NCBI GenBank assembly: GCA_037576195.1
Contig: CM075101.1
Location: 21,700,001-21,764,000 of the forward strand
Reading direction: 5' to 3'
DNA length: 64,000 bases
Source of the DNA: Phytoseiulus persimilis
Taxonomy: Eukaryota > Arthropoda > Arachnida > Mesostigmata > Phytoseiidae
Shown one piece after another: positions 11,888 through 22,516 of the stretch (position 1 is the first letter of the stretch; each line of letters opens with the position of its first letter). The notes under the pieces are model-generated. The model was not told where the DNA came from. It ran no database searches and saw only the letters and a program-made list of their open reading frames with translations. The translations under genes were made by a program, and so were the position numbers.

Positions 11888-12673
11888 TCACTGTTCCTCC
11901 TCTCGAGAAACTCCATGGTACCATGCATGAAGCAGCACCAAACTGTCCAGGGTCTTTGGTGCAAGAGAGTTTCTGGTCTTCGAGCATACGAAGTTCATCA
12001 CGCTGAAGTCTCTCTCTGGTTTCACCGATGTTGGCGGAATTGTCAGCAGTCGGCGAGTGCATTTCTTCAGGAACCTCCCAAGGCCCTGACCCGCCTCGTG
12101 CAGTTTCATCTCTCTCACAATCTTCTCGTTCGTTGCTTCCGATTGAGATGGAGCTCGTCGTGGGCGGAGAGGGATTCGAAAAACATCCTCGAAACCGAAT
12201 ACAGAAGACGATGAGGTTCCGGGTTGAGGCTCCTCTTCAGCCTCTGCATCGATCGAGTCGGCGAGTTCAGCTTCTTCGGAGTCCTGACTCAGGATGTCGC
12301 TGATCGAATGCTGCAGATCGGCGTCCGATACGGCGCTCATTCCGAGAGCGCGCTCAACTCTCGAGTCGTATGATGGATCCAGGAGATACTGCAGTAGAGA
12401 TGAGAACCTTGTTCGTCTTTTGCGGACTTCCTCAATCACAGCAGTCTGTAGGGCGACTGAAAGGGTGGAATTGTTGGCTCGCAAACAATCCAAGAGAGCC
12501 AAAATTGTGCGGTCGCCATGGGCAAGAGTTGCCTTCGACGAGCACAGGAGCTTCATGGCAGTTTTAAACGGCATCAGCACCTTCTGAATGTTCACTATTG
12601 ATCTCCACCACGTGCCTGCGCCCTCGGACGCAATGCCGGTTTCACCGCCAGCACATGTTACACATGTGGCCAC
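11888..12673 (-). pseudogene. hAT transposase C-terminal fragment (dimerisation domain)
   Basis: A 261-codon frame. The last third has RRLLTIPPTSVKPERDFSVM followed by a KTRNSLAPKTLDSLVLLHAWY-type end, the hallmark of the hAT C-terminal dimerisation domain. Before it lies an acidic, Ser-rich linker (SQDSEEAELADSIDAEAEEE). The N-terminal BED finger and the DDE catalytic core are absent: upstream is the minisatellite. The frame is open, so the fragment could still be translated. It could be a domesticated remnant or simply the undeleted end of an autonomous ancestor; I favour the latter. Confidence 0.8.
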
Positions 12674-12760
12674 TATGATCGTTATCCGCGAAGGACACTA
12701 CGTGCGAGGTGCATACTGTTGGCTCGAAGAATGAACGCATCACACTAGCGACAGGAGCTC

Positions 12761-14212
12761 CCAGATTGGTCTCGGAATCACCCCTCCAGAGTTGGGAAGT
12801 AATGCTTAGATTGGTCTCGGAATCACCCCTCCAGAGTTGGGAAGTAATGCTCCCAGATTGGTCTCGGAATCACCCCTCCAGAGTTGGGAAGTAATGCTCA
12901 GATTGGTCTCGGAATGTCCCCTCCAGAGTTGGGAAGTAATGCTCAGATTGGTCTCGGAATCACCCCTCCAGAGTTGGGAAGTAATGCTCAGATTGGTCTC
13001 GGAATCTCCCCTCCAGAGTTGGGAAGTAATGCTCAGATTGGTCTCGGAATCACCCCTCCAGAGTTGGGAAGTAATGCTCAGATTGGTCTCGGAATCACTC
13101 CTCCAGAGTTGGGGAGTAATGCTCAGATTGGTCTCGGATTCACCCCTCCAGAGTTGGGAAGTAATGCTCAGATTGGTCTCGGAATCACCCCTCCAGAGTT
13201 GGGAAGTAATGCTCAGATTGGTCTCGGAATCACTCCTCCAGAGTTGGGGAGTAATGCTCAGATTGGTCTCGGAATCACCCCTCCAGAGTTGGGAAGTAAT
13301 GCTCAGATTGGTCTCGGAATCTCCCCTCCAGAGTTGGGAAGTAATGCTCAGATTGGTCTCGGAATCACTCCTCCAGAGTTGGGGAGTAATGCTCAGATTG
13401 GTCTCGGAATCACTCCTCCAGAGTTGGGAAGTAATGCTCAGATTGGTCTCGGAATCACTCCTCCAGAGTTGGGGAGTAATGCTCAGATTGGTCTCGGAAT
13501 CACTCCTCCAGAGTTGGGAAGTAATGCTCAGATTGGTCTCGGAATCACTCCTCCAGAGTTGGGGAGTAATGCTCAGATTGGTCTCGGAATCACTCCTCCA
13601 GAGTTGGGAAGTAATGCTCAGATTGGTCTCGGAATCACTCCTCCAGAGTTGGGGAGTAATGCTCAGATTGGTCTCGGAATCACTCCTCCAGAGTTGGGGA
13701 GTAATGCTCAGATTGGTCTCGGAATCACCCCTCCAGAGTTGGGAAGTAATGCTCAGATTGGTCTCGGAATCTCCCCTCCAGAGTTGGGAAGTAATGCTCA
13801 GATTGGTCCCAGAATCACCCCTCCAGAGTTGGAAAGTTATGGCCAGATTGGTCTCGGAATCACCCCTCCAGAGTTGGGAAGTAATGCTCAGATTGGTCTC
13901 GGAATCACCCCTCCAGAGTTGGGAAGTAATGCTCAGATTGGTCTCGGAATCACCCCTCCACAGTTGGGAAGTGATGGCCAGATTGGTCCCAGAATCACCC
14001 CTCCAGAGTTGGAAAGTTATGGCCAGATTGGTCTCGGAATCACCCCTCCAGAGTTGGGAAGTAATGCTCAGATTGGTCTCGGAATCACCCCTCCAGAGTT
14101 GGGAAGTGATGCTCAGATTGGTCTCGGAATCACCCCTCCAGAGTTGGGAAGTAATGCTCAGATTGGTCCCGGAATCACCCCTCCAGAGTTGGACAGTAAT
14201 GCTCAGATTGGT
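12761..14212 (-). repeat. 45-bp minisatellite array, right arm (about 32 units, inverted)
   Basis: Same unit as the left arm in reverse orientation (CAGATTGGTCTCGGAATCAC and so on). Unit variants differ: an alternation of GAGTTGGGGAG and GAGTTGGGAAG units around 13360-13700 suggests local expansion of a two-unit block. One irregular unit with two extra bases lies near 12850. Confidence 0.95.
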
Positions 14213-14231
14213 ACCGGCCATCGTAGAACCC

Positions 14232-14326
14232 GCCTCATATACCCGGGTTCACCCGAGTCTGGAACCGGGTAGCCGAAGTCGGGTAATCGGGTACCCGGGT
14301 CCGGAACCGGGTATCATACCCGGTTC
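14232..14326. promoter_or_regulatory. Right subterminal ACCCGGGTA cluster
   Basis: Inverted counterpart of the left cluster, with ACCCGGGT and ACCGGGTA variants. It shares the segment CATCGTAGAACCCGCCTCAT, in inverted orientation, with 9669-9688. Confidence 0.55.
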
Positions 14327-14337
14327 TGCGACCCCTA

Positions 14338-14345
14338 GTCCTGTT
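14338..14345. repeat. Target site duplication, right (GTCCTGTT)
   Basis: Identical to 9568-9575. Confidence 0.9.
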
Positions 14346-14680
14346 TTATCGATTCTGGACATTTCGATCGCTGAGGTGAGGATGAGGATATTGTCGTCAT
14401 CTCTTCTGCCTGTTCGAAATCCGTTTTGCATTTCTCCCAGTATCCCTTCCTCTTCTATCCAGGTCTGCATCTTTTTCCCATTTATTTTGGTGAAGACGCG
14501 GTACAGCATGGCTGAAATGGTAATTCGCCGATATGTGGAGAGGTCGCCCGGTTCTGGGTTTGTCTTTTCTAACATCACGACCTTACCGCTTCTCCAGACC
14601 GCTGGTATTTCCTCTTCTCCCCTCAGTATGCGGTTGAAGAGATCTGCGATGTATCCTATTCCAACATCAGTGAGCTGCTT
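14346..14680 (-). pseudogene. LINE reverse transcriptase, first half
   Basis: Carries the RT start blocks: KTNPEPGDLSTYRRITIS, then LYRVFTKINGKKMQTWIEEE and MQNGFRTGRRDDDNILIL. This is the standard LINE order before motif A. It continues at 9567 after the hAT insertion. Confidence 0.85.
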
Positions 14681-15399
14681 CTAGATATTCGCTGGGATTC
14701 GATCTAAGCCGATCTTGGCGTGCATCTGGTTCAGAATCCGGGTGATTTCATCAGTGTTCATCCCCAAGCCGTTGGGTTTGGTTATTTTAACCGATTCCTT
14801 CACCTCTTGGTTTTCCTGCCTACCGTACAGTTCTTGTTCTCCTAAGGTGGTCAGGAAGTCTTCTAGGTCCCCTGTCGGGATTTTTCCCCTTCCGAGTTCC
14901 TTACGTCTGCTATACGGCGATGTCTGTTTTGGGATCGCCGGATGTACTGCCAGAATTTCTCGGCGCGCATATTACGTGGGGCTGAGAGGGTCTCTGACTG
15001 GGCCCGTCTGTTACGCTCCGCCAGCTCTATCTGGACCTCCTCTCTTGCGTCTTGTTGTGCTTCTCTGACTTCCAGCTCTATCTCGGCCGTCCGTAGATAC
15101 TGCCGTCGCCGTCGTCTCCATTCTCGATTCTTTCGTTTACGAATCAACTGTGGTGTTGATATTACGGGAGAGCGGGCCATAGTACAATGGGAGATTTGTG
15201 TCTCACGGCTGTATTGGTCCATCTTCTCCGTTAGGGTTCTTCGAAGTGTTCCGTAGTTAGCTTTGTTTTTAGCTACCTCTCTTTCTAGGATGGTTTCGGA
15301 CTCGGATACGATTCTCTTTGTGTCCACCGTCCGTACTGTTTTCCTCGTTACTTTTCTGTCAGCTGCCGTCTTGCTTTCTACCGTGAGAAGGTTGTGATC

Positions 15400-16050
15400 G
15401 CCTATGTCAGTGATCTCCCTTGCTTCGTCCATCCTCAGAGAATCCACAGCCTCCTATGCCTTCGCATTGACCACTATCAGGTCGATCGCTGAGTCTCCCC
15501 TCGTGAATCGCCCAATACATTTCTCTGTCCGATTCAGGATTGCTAAACCGTGGTGAACTGCAAACGACTCGAGCAGTATTCCCCGAGTGTTTGTCTTGCA
15601 ATCCAGCTCAACGAGGTGCGAGTTTGCATCCCCACCCATTATGAGGTGGAGGCTAGACTCGCACTTACTTCTAATGAACTCGCTCACCGATTCGAAGAAT
15701 CTCTTGTCTCACTTGATGAGCCCGTGTGCTATGTAGAAGGATACGACCACCCATTTTCGGTTACCCAACATCATAGCTTGTGCCAGCTAGTCTGTGCCCT
15801 TCACTGTCCAGAGTATCTCTAGATCTGATCTGACCAGAATGCCTACACCACCATTGGACCGTCTGTGACTGAGTCCTTTTCTATTGCTAAAGTTGAAGTT
15901 GTATCCTCGTTTTGGGGGACAGCTTTCCTCGTTCATTAATGGAGTTCCGACACGAGCACGATGCTCGCGTTCAATTTCAGCAGGACGTCGCGTTCCAGAA
16001 GAGCCTATTTGCCAGCATTAGATTTAGTACCATTCATATTGATTGCACGA
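15400..16050 (-). pseudogene. LINE apurinic-type endonuclease domain
   Basis: Minus-strand pieces show an N-terminal INMNG block, GGDANSH (the GDFNAH motif), SAIDLIVV (the S-x-IDL motif) and GDHNLL (the SDH motif) in the right order. At least three in-frame stops and a frame change show decay. A 194-codon linker (14863-15447) rich in Arg/Glu links it to the RT. Confidence 0.75.
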
Positions 16051-16099
16051 AAAGTAATTTTATTGAGGGTTTTGGCGTTTTTGCTTCGCTTCCCCCTAC

Positions 16100-17564
16100 T
16101 CTTCCGTTTCCGACGTCCCGAGACATGTCACTCCGCGGTGTTTCGCGGAGTTGGCCGGGTTACTCGAAGGGTTATCCCTTCTTTCGCCACCTCGGTTTCG
16201 GTTTTCGCGGCCGCGAGTTTGTCCCTTGGCCGAGCTCCTCCCGGGTGATGGGAGCCTCCCGCTGGGTTTCTTCCCTGCGGTTGGCCCGCGTGGTGCGGCC
16301 CACGTTGACGGAATTCTTGGGAGCCCCGTCTCCGTTCCGGGTCGGGGTGTTCCCTCAGGCTGTTGAGGTGCCTCTTCCTGTCCCTCGTTTCCGTTCCACT
16401 GCTGAGGGGTTGTTCCCCAGATCCCGTTGCCGCGGCTCTTGGGCACTTGCAACGGGCGCAGGTCTCGGTGTTTGATTTGTCGAGCTCCTTAAGTGTGTTT
16501 TCGAGGACTTCTTTTTTTGCGTCGATGAGCTGTTGGACTTCTTTCTTTTTTTCTGTCCCTCTCAGCCGAGTCAGCCACGAACTCATCTCGTTTTTTTGAG
16601 ATCTCGTCCATGTCTTGGTCAGTAAGTCGGAGCATAGATATGATTTGGCTCCGGAACCAATTGTACGATGTGTTTAGTACTGGTTCCCCATACTGTTCCT
16701 CTAGGAGGTCGCCCTCCATGTTGGTCAGGTTTCGCTCGTCTCCTCATAGGATTCTGAGATCGAATACCTGAATCTGTGCATTCTTGACTTCTGGCGAGAA
16801 GAGTATCGCCGTGTTCACAGCCGTGGTGCTGGAAACCTTTGTTGGTTCCACTAGGGTGCACCACGTCTCTGAGAGTACCCCTGGCTTTGCTTTCAGCTCA
16901 ACCAGAGGCTTGATGATCCTGGCCGCGATGTCTTCGACCGTGCAGGGTGTATCACCCGTCATCGCCGCGACCACCTCGGCTCTCCCCGCATGACGAATGA
17001 TGTGTGTCTTCATCTGCGGGTTGTTCTCTAAGAATGTGGCGACGCCTGCAAGAGTCTCCAGGATCGTTAGCCCTTTTCGGCGTGTAGATTCACCAAAGTT
17101 ACTTGCCCGGCGAAATTCGTGTAGAGATCGATCTCAGGCTTTCCTCTCCTCAGCTTGCGAATCCCTTTGACCGCGTAAAGTACTATACACGGGTTCCGGG
17201 TAAGCTCTGCTGATACAAGCATCTCGAGGTTGATGCTCCTAATCGCCTGTGCGGTTTCGGCCGCGTCGATCTCTACCCATTTTCCGTTGGGGAGCTTGTT
17301 TGTTTCCTCTAGTTCTTCCTGAATAGCCAGGTAGAAGAGTCTGAGCTCTTCGGGTTGTGTGTTTAACTCGGTTATTTGAGCTTGAGCGGACCTAATGTCT
17401 CCCTTCAATCTGTCCGCTTCCATCGAATATGTCATGGCGTTCTCATCGGCCACTAGCTTGGACCTAACCAGTTCTTCGGTTCTGGCCCTCATTTCGCTGA
17501 ACACACAGCACCTATTTGTGGTCGCGCGAGTTTTTTCGGCTTCCACGGCGCACGTGCTACACAC
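16100..17564 (-). pseudogene. LINE ORF1 (nucleic-acid-binding protein), frameshifted
   Basis: Starts with a cysteine motif (CSTCAVEAEKTRATTNRCC), followed by a likely coiled coil (about 17250-17480), a middle part (MKTHIIRHAGRAEVVAAMTG, 16744-17013) in another frame, and a basic Pro/Arg-rich end (16128-16586) containing CARCKCPR. Order and position upstream of the endonuclease fit a LINE ORF1. Two or more frameshifts separate the parts. Confidence 0.6.
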
Positions 17565-17994
17565 CGGAATTCCAGGGTGCGTCCACTTTTTTTTTCAGTC
17601 CTCTTGACGACGACAAACACTTCGGAGGACACGAACAAGCCGGGAAAAATCGTGAATTTTCCCCACCATCACTGCATGCGCTGTATCTTCCACGCTAGCA
17701 GACGACGCTCAGTTTTCTCGAATATCGCTCTGAAAACACCAAATTCCAACGTCAGCCGGAACCGTAACTTTTTTTCATGTTTGGGTGAACAAGCCGGATA
17801 GAATCGGTCCGGACCGGTTCCGCGACATACCGATATCGTAAGGTTTACTTGTCAGACGAGTGTACGGATGTGAGAATATAGAGGCTCCAAGTTCGGCAGG
17901 GGTTGGTCGAAGCTAGAGCACGCTCATTGCCAGTGCAAGAGCGGGCTTTCTAAACACCACCTCTTTGAGAGCAAGATTCGAGGAAGGTGATGGT

Positions 17995-18620
17995 GAAGGC
18001 AGTGGCGTATCTAGAAGGGGGGCAGAGGGGGCTCGTGCCCCGGGCGCGAAGCTGATGGGGCGCGCAGTCAGGGGCGCAAAGCTGATGGGGCGCTCAGTTA
18101 AAGGGCGCAAAGCTGATGAGGAACGCAGTTATGGGGCGTAAAACCGTATTTGATTTTTTTTCGTAGCCCTGAGCGCAAAATGAACTCAATTCGCCTCCCG
18201 AACGCACAATCTAGGGCGCGCCAAATCCGAGTTGAGGTTTGTCCATATCCATATGGAGATTTGACTTATCTCGGCAACGGAATCTCGCCTCGGAGAAGTC
18301 AGGGGCGCAGAGCTGAGGGGCGCGGAGATGAAGTACATACATAAATGACTGTGGAACGTTGGTCCGTGTCAGGGATCATTATGGTTCGGAAGAAGCTGGG
18401 CGCATTAGCATTTTTGAGCGTTGAGAGACGAAACGAAAAAAATGTTCTTGGAGCTGTTGGATGATAGAGAGTTTCGCCGCAACCAAGGCTCATCGTACGC
18501 AATTCAGGTCATCAAACTATCGTGGTAACATTGAGTGGACATGACCTTGTTTCCCACGAGAAGAATCTCTTGCGATGGCTCACCAAATTTCTCGCAGGCT
18601 CGGAGAGGGGGGGCGCATTT
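17995..18620. repeat. GGGGCGCAAAGCTGATG short tandem repeats in a degenerate element
   Basis: Three to four imperfect ~30-bp units around GGGGCGCAAAGCTGATG at 18045-18135, preceded by CAGTGGCGTATCTAGAAGGG, a start typical of invertebrate DNA transposons. Further GGGGCGC tracts lie at 18300 and 18608. No matching inverted end was found, so limits and class are uncertain. Confidence 0.4.
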
Positions 18621-18659
18621 TTGCCTGTTTGAGATCCTTCATGTCGTTGGTCAGAAGCT

Positions 18660-19313
18660 TATGTTATGCGCAATCACTTTCAGGTAATCAGGGCTGGCGC
18701 TCGTCTCGTATGTCGAAACAATATCGCATATGAAACATTGAGGGTAGCGATTGACGCGTCCCGGCGTCGTTCAACAGAAGCTCTGTCCGGCATTGTTCGA
18801 CTCTCAGGTCTTCCAACATTTGGGAGAAGGTCGATTGGGCCGATGCGATCCTCTGCGCGAACGCGGAGTGCCATCCTCCCTAGGGGGGCCCATAGCGATG
18901 TCGGTATCGCCGGAGTGCGATCATCCATCCAACCTGATGAGTCGCAACGACTTTCGCGAATGGAAATTCGCATTCGCATAGAGCGCTGTGGTTTCGGAGT
19001 TACGCTGAGATGTTCACACGTCTCAGATCAAGAAGCTCTACATGCTCACGCGAATCGGGAAAATATCAGTCCCTCACATTAGACTCTGGAGAGCGGAGGC
19101 CCCAGAACAGGACCTTCCCCATAGGCCCCATTGCTTGCCATAGGCCCCGACTTACACGGGTCACTACAAGTTGCCCCGCCCCCACACTGAAACCTGAGAT
19201 AATGATTTCTGCACTCGACACGAGGAAATTGCAGGAGTTGCAATCTGAACTGTTCCCAGACGAGATCGACGATGTTTCGTCCCACCGAACCTCAAGCTTG
19301 ATGGGGAGAAGAC
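18660..19313 (+). pseudogene. R1-like LINE fragment, upstream part
   Basis: A short stretch encodes LRVAIDASRR preceded in another frame by SYVETIS, resembling the ...YLGVTID... post-RT block of R1-clade LINEs. The rest is too decayed to read. It is placed with the better 3' fragment at 21059-21850. Tentative. Confidence 0.35.
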
Positions 19314-19321
19314 GTTGCGGC

Positions 19322-21050
19322 TAGGCTTTGCAAATAGCCGCATTTGTGTATAACCGCGGTGACGGTCGACCGATAAGCGCAAATCCATAACCGCAATAGC
19401 GGTTATCCGCAAAATTAGGACCGAAAACAGCGGTTATATGGGAGAGTGCCCGGAGACGTGATTCCGAACAGATCCTACCCTGATACCATCGTTTTCACGC
19501 CTTATCATATTGAAACGAGTCAAATCCGAAGACGAAGGAAAGATACTACAACTCCTCGATATCCTTCCCAAAGAAAAGTTTCCACCTGAGAGAAAACTTC
19601 GTATGATTTCCGGGAAGCTTCTTCTTTTTCATCAGAAATATGATTATTTTATTAACGGATACATTGCTGGGAACATTGGTTGAACGTTCCAAGTTACGAA
19701 ATCTTCAACAAATTATCCTGATGCAGAAGAGATCATCTTGTCTCTTGGAGCCTCCCGTCCGATCAATGTAGTCAGCGATCCCGGGTTCAACTCCTCACAA
19801 TCCGCTGAGGTTGTGTTGCAAACTCTGAAATCTGGATTTGTCGCCGATTTCGGCACGGTTTCACGAGCAGAGAGTGCCCAAAGGCATGCTTCTATGTTGA
19901 GTTGGGATGACTCACCTAAATTCATCGTCCTGATTCTCTATTTTTTTCTTTGGGGATCCTCGAGGTCGTCTTCTGAGGTGCTTCCAATTTTTGTCTGGCT
20001 CAAATTTACTGCTCCTGGCTTCGATATCACCGTTATCGTATTTGAAAAGGGCGTATGTCCTCCGTTCCGACCAGTGCACGAGAGATAGCCGTTTTCTGGT
20101 AGGACTTCATCACAATTCTTTCATCGATGCCTTCCAAAGGGGCACACAATAGCCCCACACAATAGCTTGAACCCACGCAATAGCTACTTCCGCTGTGCTC
20201 TATTCCCTGATCCTACCAAATGCGCAAAGCTCTGGAAGATTGAGCCATCCGCCTCCGATGCTGGCTCATCGATTCCTTGAACGGCTTGCTCATGGGGACA
20301 CGGGGAGGCTGTTCCTGTTAGGTGATATGTCCAGGTATAATTGCTAGCCAGGTCCGGCTTCCGGAAGCGTGTACGAACTTCATTCACCGGGAGTCATCAC
20401 ACAAGACGTCACAGTTCTAGAAGCAATTCATTTCTGTTCAATCGCTCAGCACCTAATTCCAGATTCCCAGCCAGAGTGCGCTCATCAGACGCGACGCTTT
20501 CTCGAAAAATCATACGTTCCGGAGAATCGCAGGGAAATGCGGTTATAACCGCAATTCGCTCGCGGTTATTGCGGTTTACAGCCGCAAAATATTTTGCGGT
20601 TATTGACCGCGGTTAAATAACCGTTGCAAAGCCTAGCGCTTAGGTCTGGAAGATTGAGCCTTCCGTCTCCAATGCTGGCTCATCGAGTCCTTGAACGGCT
20701 CGCTCATGGGGACATGGGGAGGCTGCACCTGACGAGTGACATGTCCAGGTATAATTGCTAGCCGGCTTTCGGAAGCGTGTGCGGACTCCGTTTCACGGGA
20801 GTCATCACAAATGATGTCACAGCTCCAAGAGCGTTTCATTTCTCTTCAATTCTAGGCGCCCAACTCCAGACTCACAGCCAGAATACGCTCACCAGACACG
20901 ACGCCTTCTCCGAAAATCATACGTTCCGGGAAATCGCGGTTAGCTGCGGTTATAACCGCCATTCGCTCGCGCTTATTGCAGTTAAAAACCGCAAAATATC
21001 TGCGGTTATTGCGGTTATTAACCGCGGTAAAATAACCGCTGCAAAGCCTG
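19322..21050. mobile_element. Non-autonomous hAT element with internal duplication
   Basis: Ends TAGGCTTTGCA (19322) and TGCAAAGCCTG (21050), with an exact 8-bp target duplication GTTGCGGC (19314-19321 and 21051-21058). The inner ends carry many short GCGGTTAT/ATAACCGC motifs. The right part is duplicated: about 20190-20637 and 20640-21050 share TCTGGAAGATTGAGCC through the ATAACCGYTGCAAAGCCT end, so an internal copy of the right terminus lies at 20637. No transposase domain was recognised. The non-coding core may come from host or element sequence. Confidence 0.85.
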
Positions 21051-21058
21051 GTTGCGGC

Positions 21059-21850
21059 ACCTGAAACCATGATAAGGTGCAGCAAACCCAGGGAGCTCCG
21101 GAATCGCAGAGAAGAATGCTGGTTGCGTAGGCTGAATCTATTATCCTGTATGCTGCCCCCTTCTGGGAAGTAATTAAGCTTCAGGAAAACAGGGGAGCCT
21201 TGGGAAGCACGCAAAGGATCATGGCCATCAGGATCACTCGAAGCTACCGCGCGGTATCCACCCCTGCGGTACTGGTCCTACCAAGAACACCGCCATGAAC
21301 AACTTCTCATAGAAGAGAGAATCGCGCTCCGGGAGGCTGAAAAAAGCCCGACGCCCCACACGACTCCGAAGGAGAGAAACCGATCCTAAAGGAAGACGAC
21401 ATCAAGAAAAACACCATTGCCAGATGGCAAACAGCGTGGGACTCCTCCCAAAAAGGACGATGGACACACAAATGCATCTCAAGAATAGATACATGGATCG
21501 AGAGGGAACGCAAATCCTGACAGGACACGGGAATTCTCAGAAATTCCTGTGCTACCTGTGAAAAGCCCCTTCGCCAACGTGCATCATGTGCTCCTCAGGG
21601 GAAAAGGACGACCATGAACATACTGTCATCTGCTGCCAAGCTTTCAACCAGGAGAGGAGAGGGCTCCCTATCCTATCGACCCACGAGGCTGTTCAGAGAA
21701 TGCAACAAAAACATGTACAAAAACACCCCCGATGGATGCACCGGAAAAGATCCCAGGGAGAGGAAGGCGGGGGATCCGCTGAAGCGAGCTCGCCCAAACA
21801 ACCACCCATCTCACCAAGAGCACTTCATCAAGTGAAGACCTGAGAACAAT
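21059..21850 (+). pseudogene. R1-like LINE 3' fragment
   Basis: Broken frames encode a block resembling RIMAIRITRSYRAVSTPAVL, then PTCIMCSSGEKDDHEHTVIC, a CCHC-like end domain as in R1-clade LINE ORF2. Frameshifts and stops are frequent. It is separated from 18660-19313 by the hAT element. Confidence 0.6.
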
Positions 21851-22239
21851 GGAGGACACCCAAACGAAGTAAGCCGCACGCGTGCTTGGGAGTGGTACAA
21901 ACAGGAGCTACCCCGAGTTCCCATCACCGTGCCCGCACCTCGAGAAGAGTATCAGTCCGAGCTCAGTCCCAGGGGGGTTTAGTGAGTATTCCCCGCTGCG
22001 GCGGTGCGAGCCTCACACTACCTGGGTCCCCTGCCCAGGTGTCCGTAAACGGATTCCCCGGCCGCGGCAAGCGACCCTGATGCCTCTGAATTGAAAAAAG
22101 AAAGGGGGCAGCATCAACGACAGATCTCGCGGAACTCTTCTCATTGTTCCGTGCGGGCCTTCCATACACGTGTTCGGAACCCTCGGCTGACTCAAGCGAA
22201 CAAATAATCCGGACGAAAAGGCTCATACAGGTCAAGATT

Positions 22240-22516
22240 CGATCGTTAAGGTTCGGTGATGCACGAAATTGACCTTCTCCTTGATTTAATCAGGAACCAG
22301 GAACGATCAAGGCATCGTGCTGCCTCGACGCAGCTCAATTTCATCGACGAGCCACATCTGAACTTCAACTTGATGTATCTTAGACTCCTTGGAGAAGCCG
22401 ATCATTCGAGGATCAAACTTGCCCTCAAGTCAACAAAGTGACGATAGATATGTGCATTCGTCCACAGAGGTCGCATCCATAAGTAGTCGAACGGTCGTCC
22501 TGACTTCTCATCAGTC
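22240..22516 (+). promoter_or_regulatory. 5' flank of IR gene B, conserved with gene D
   Basis: About 270 bp immediately upstream of the gene B start align with 35520-35781 upstream of gene D (shared GGTTCRGTGATGCACGAAA, ATCGACGAGCC, GAAGCCGATCATTC). In B an ATG-initiated 61-codon frame fits here; in D the same ATG reaches a stop after 15 codons. This favours duplicated promoter/5' UTR over a coding exon. Confidence 0.45.

Larger units (their letters stand above)
9576..14337. mobile_element. hAT-family DNA transposon with giant inverted minisatellite arms
   Basis: 4762 bp. Ends are TAGGGGTCGCA (9576-9586) and TGCGACCCCTA (14327-14337), typical hAT termini. Flanking 8-bp target duplications GTCCTGTT are exact (9568-9575 and 14338-14345). 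Inside each end is an ACCCGGGTA-rich subterminal zone of about 90 bp. Then come arrays of one 45-bp unit in opposite orientation (9694-11600 and 12761-14212), and in the middle about 1.15 kb with a hAT transposase C-terminal frame on the minus strand. The element sits in a LINE reverse transcriptase. It can fold into a hairpin with an arm of up to about 1.45 kb. Mobility would need transposase supplied in trans, because the catalytic half is not visible. Confidence 0.9.
6005..17830 (-). mobile_element. LINE (APE-type non-LTR retrotransposon), inactive, host of three nested elements
   Basis: Read on the minus strand: coiled-coil/cysteine ORF1 (about 17.6-16.1 kb), apurinic endonuclease (about 16.05-15.4 kb), reverse transcriptase (14.7-14.35 kb continuing at 9.57-9.07 kb), then the 3' part of ORF2 down to 6030 and a (TA)n tail at about 6005-6023. 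Taking out the insertions at 6827-8689, 8722-8912 and 9576-14337 leaves about 5 kb, a normal LINE length. Frameshifts and stops show that it is dead. The 5' limit is approximate. The clade was not determined. Confidence 0.85.

Noticed and set aside
12806-14684. Repeat-protein frames of up to 615 codons in the right array
   Set aside because: Same cause as in the left array. The frame that runs past 14340 enters antisense LINE sequence, not a gene.
16151-16475. Plus-strand frames with Pro/Arg/Gly-rich products
   Set aside because: Antisense of the basic end of LINE ORF1; composition explained by that region.
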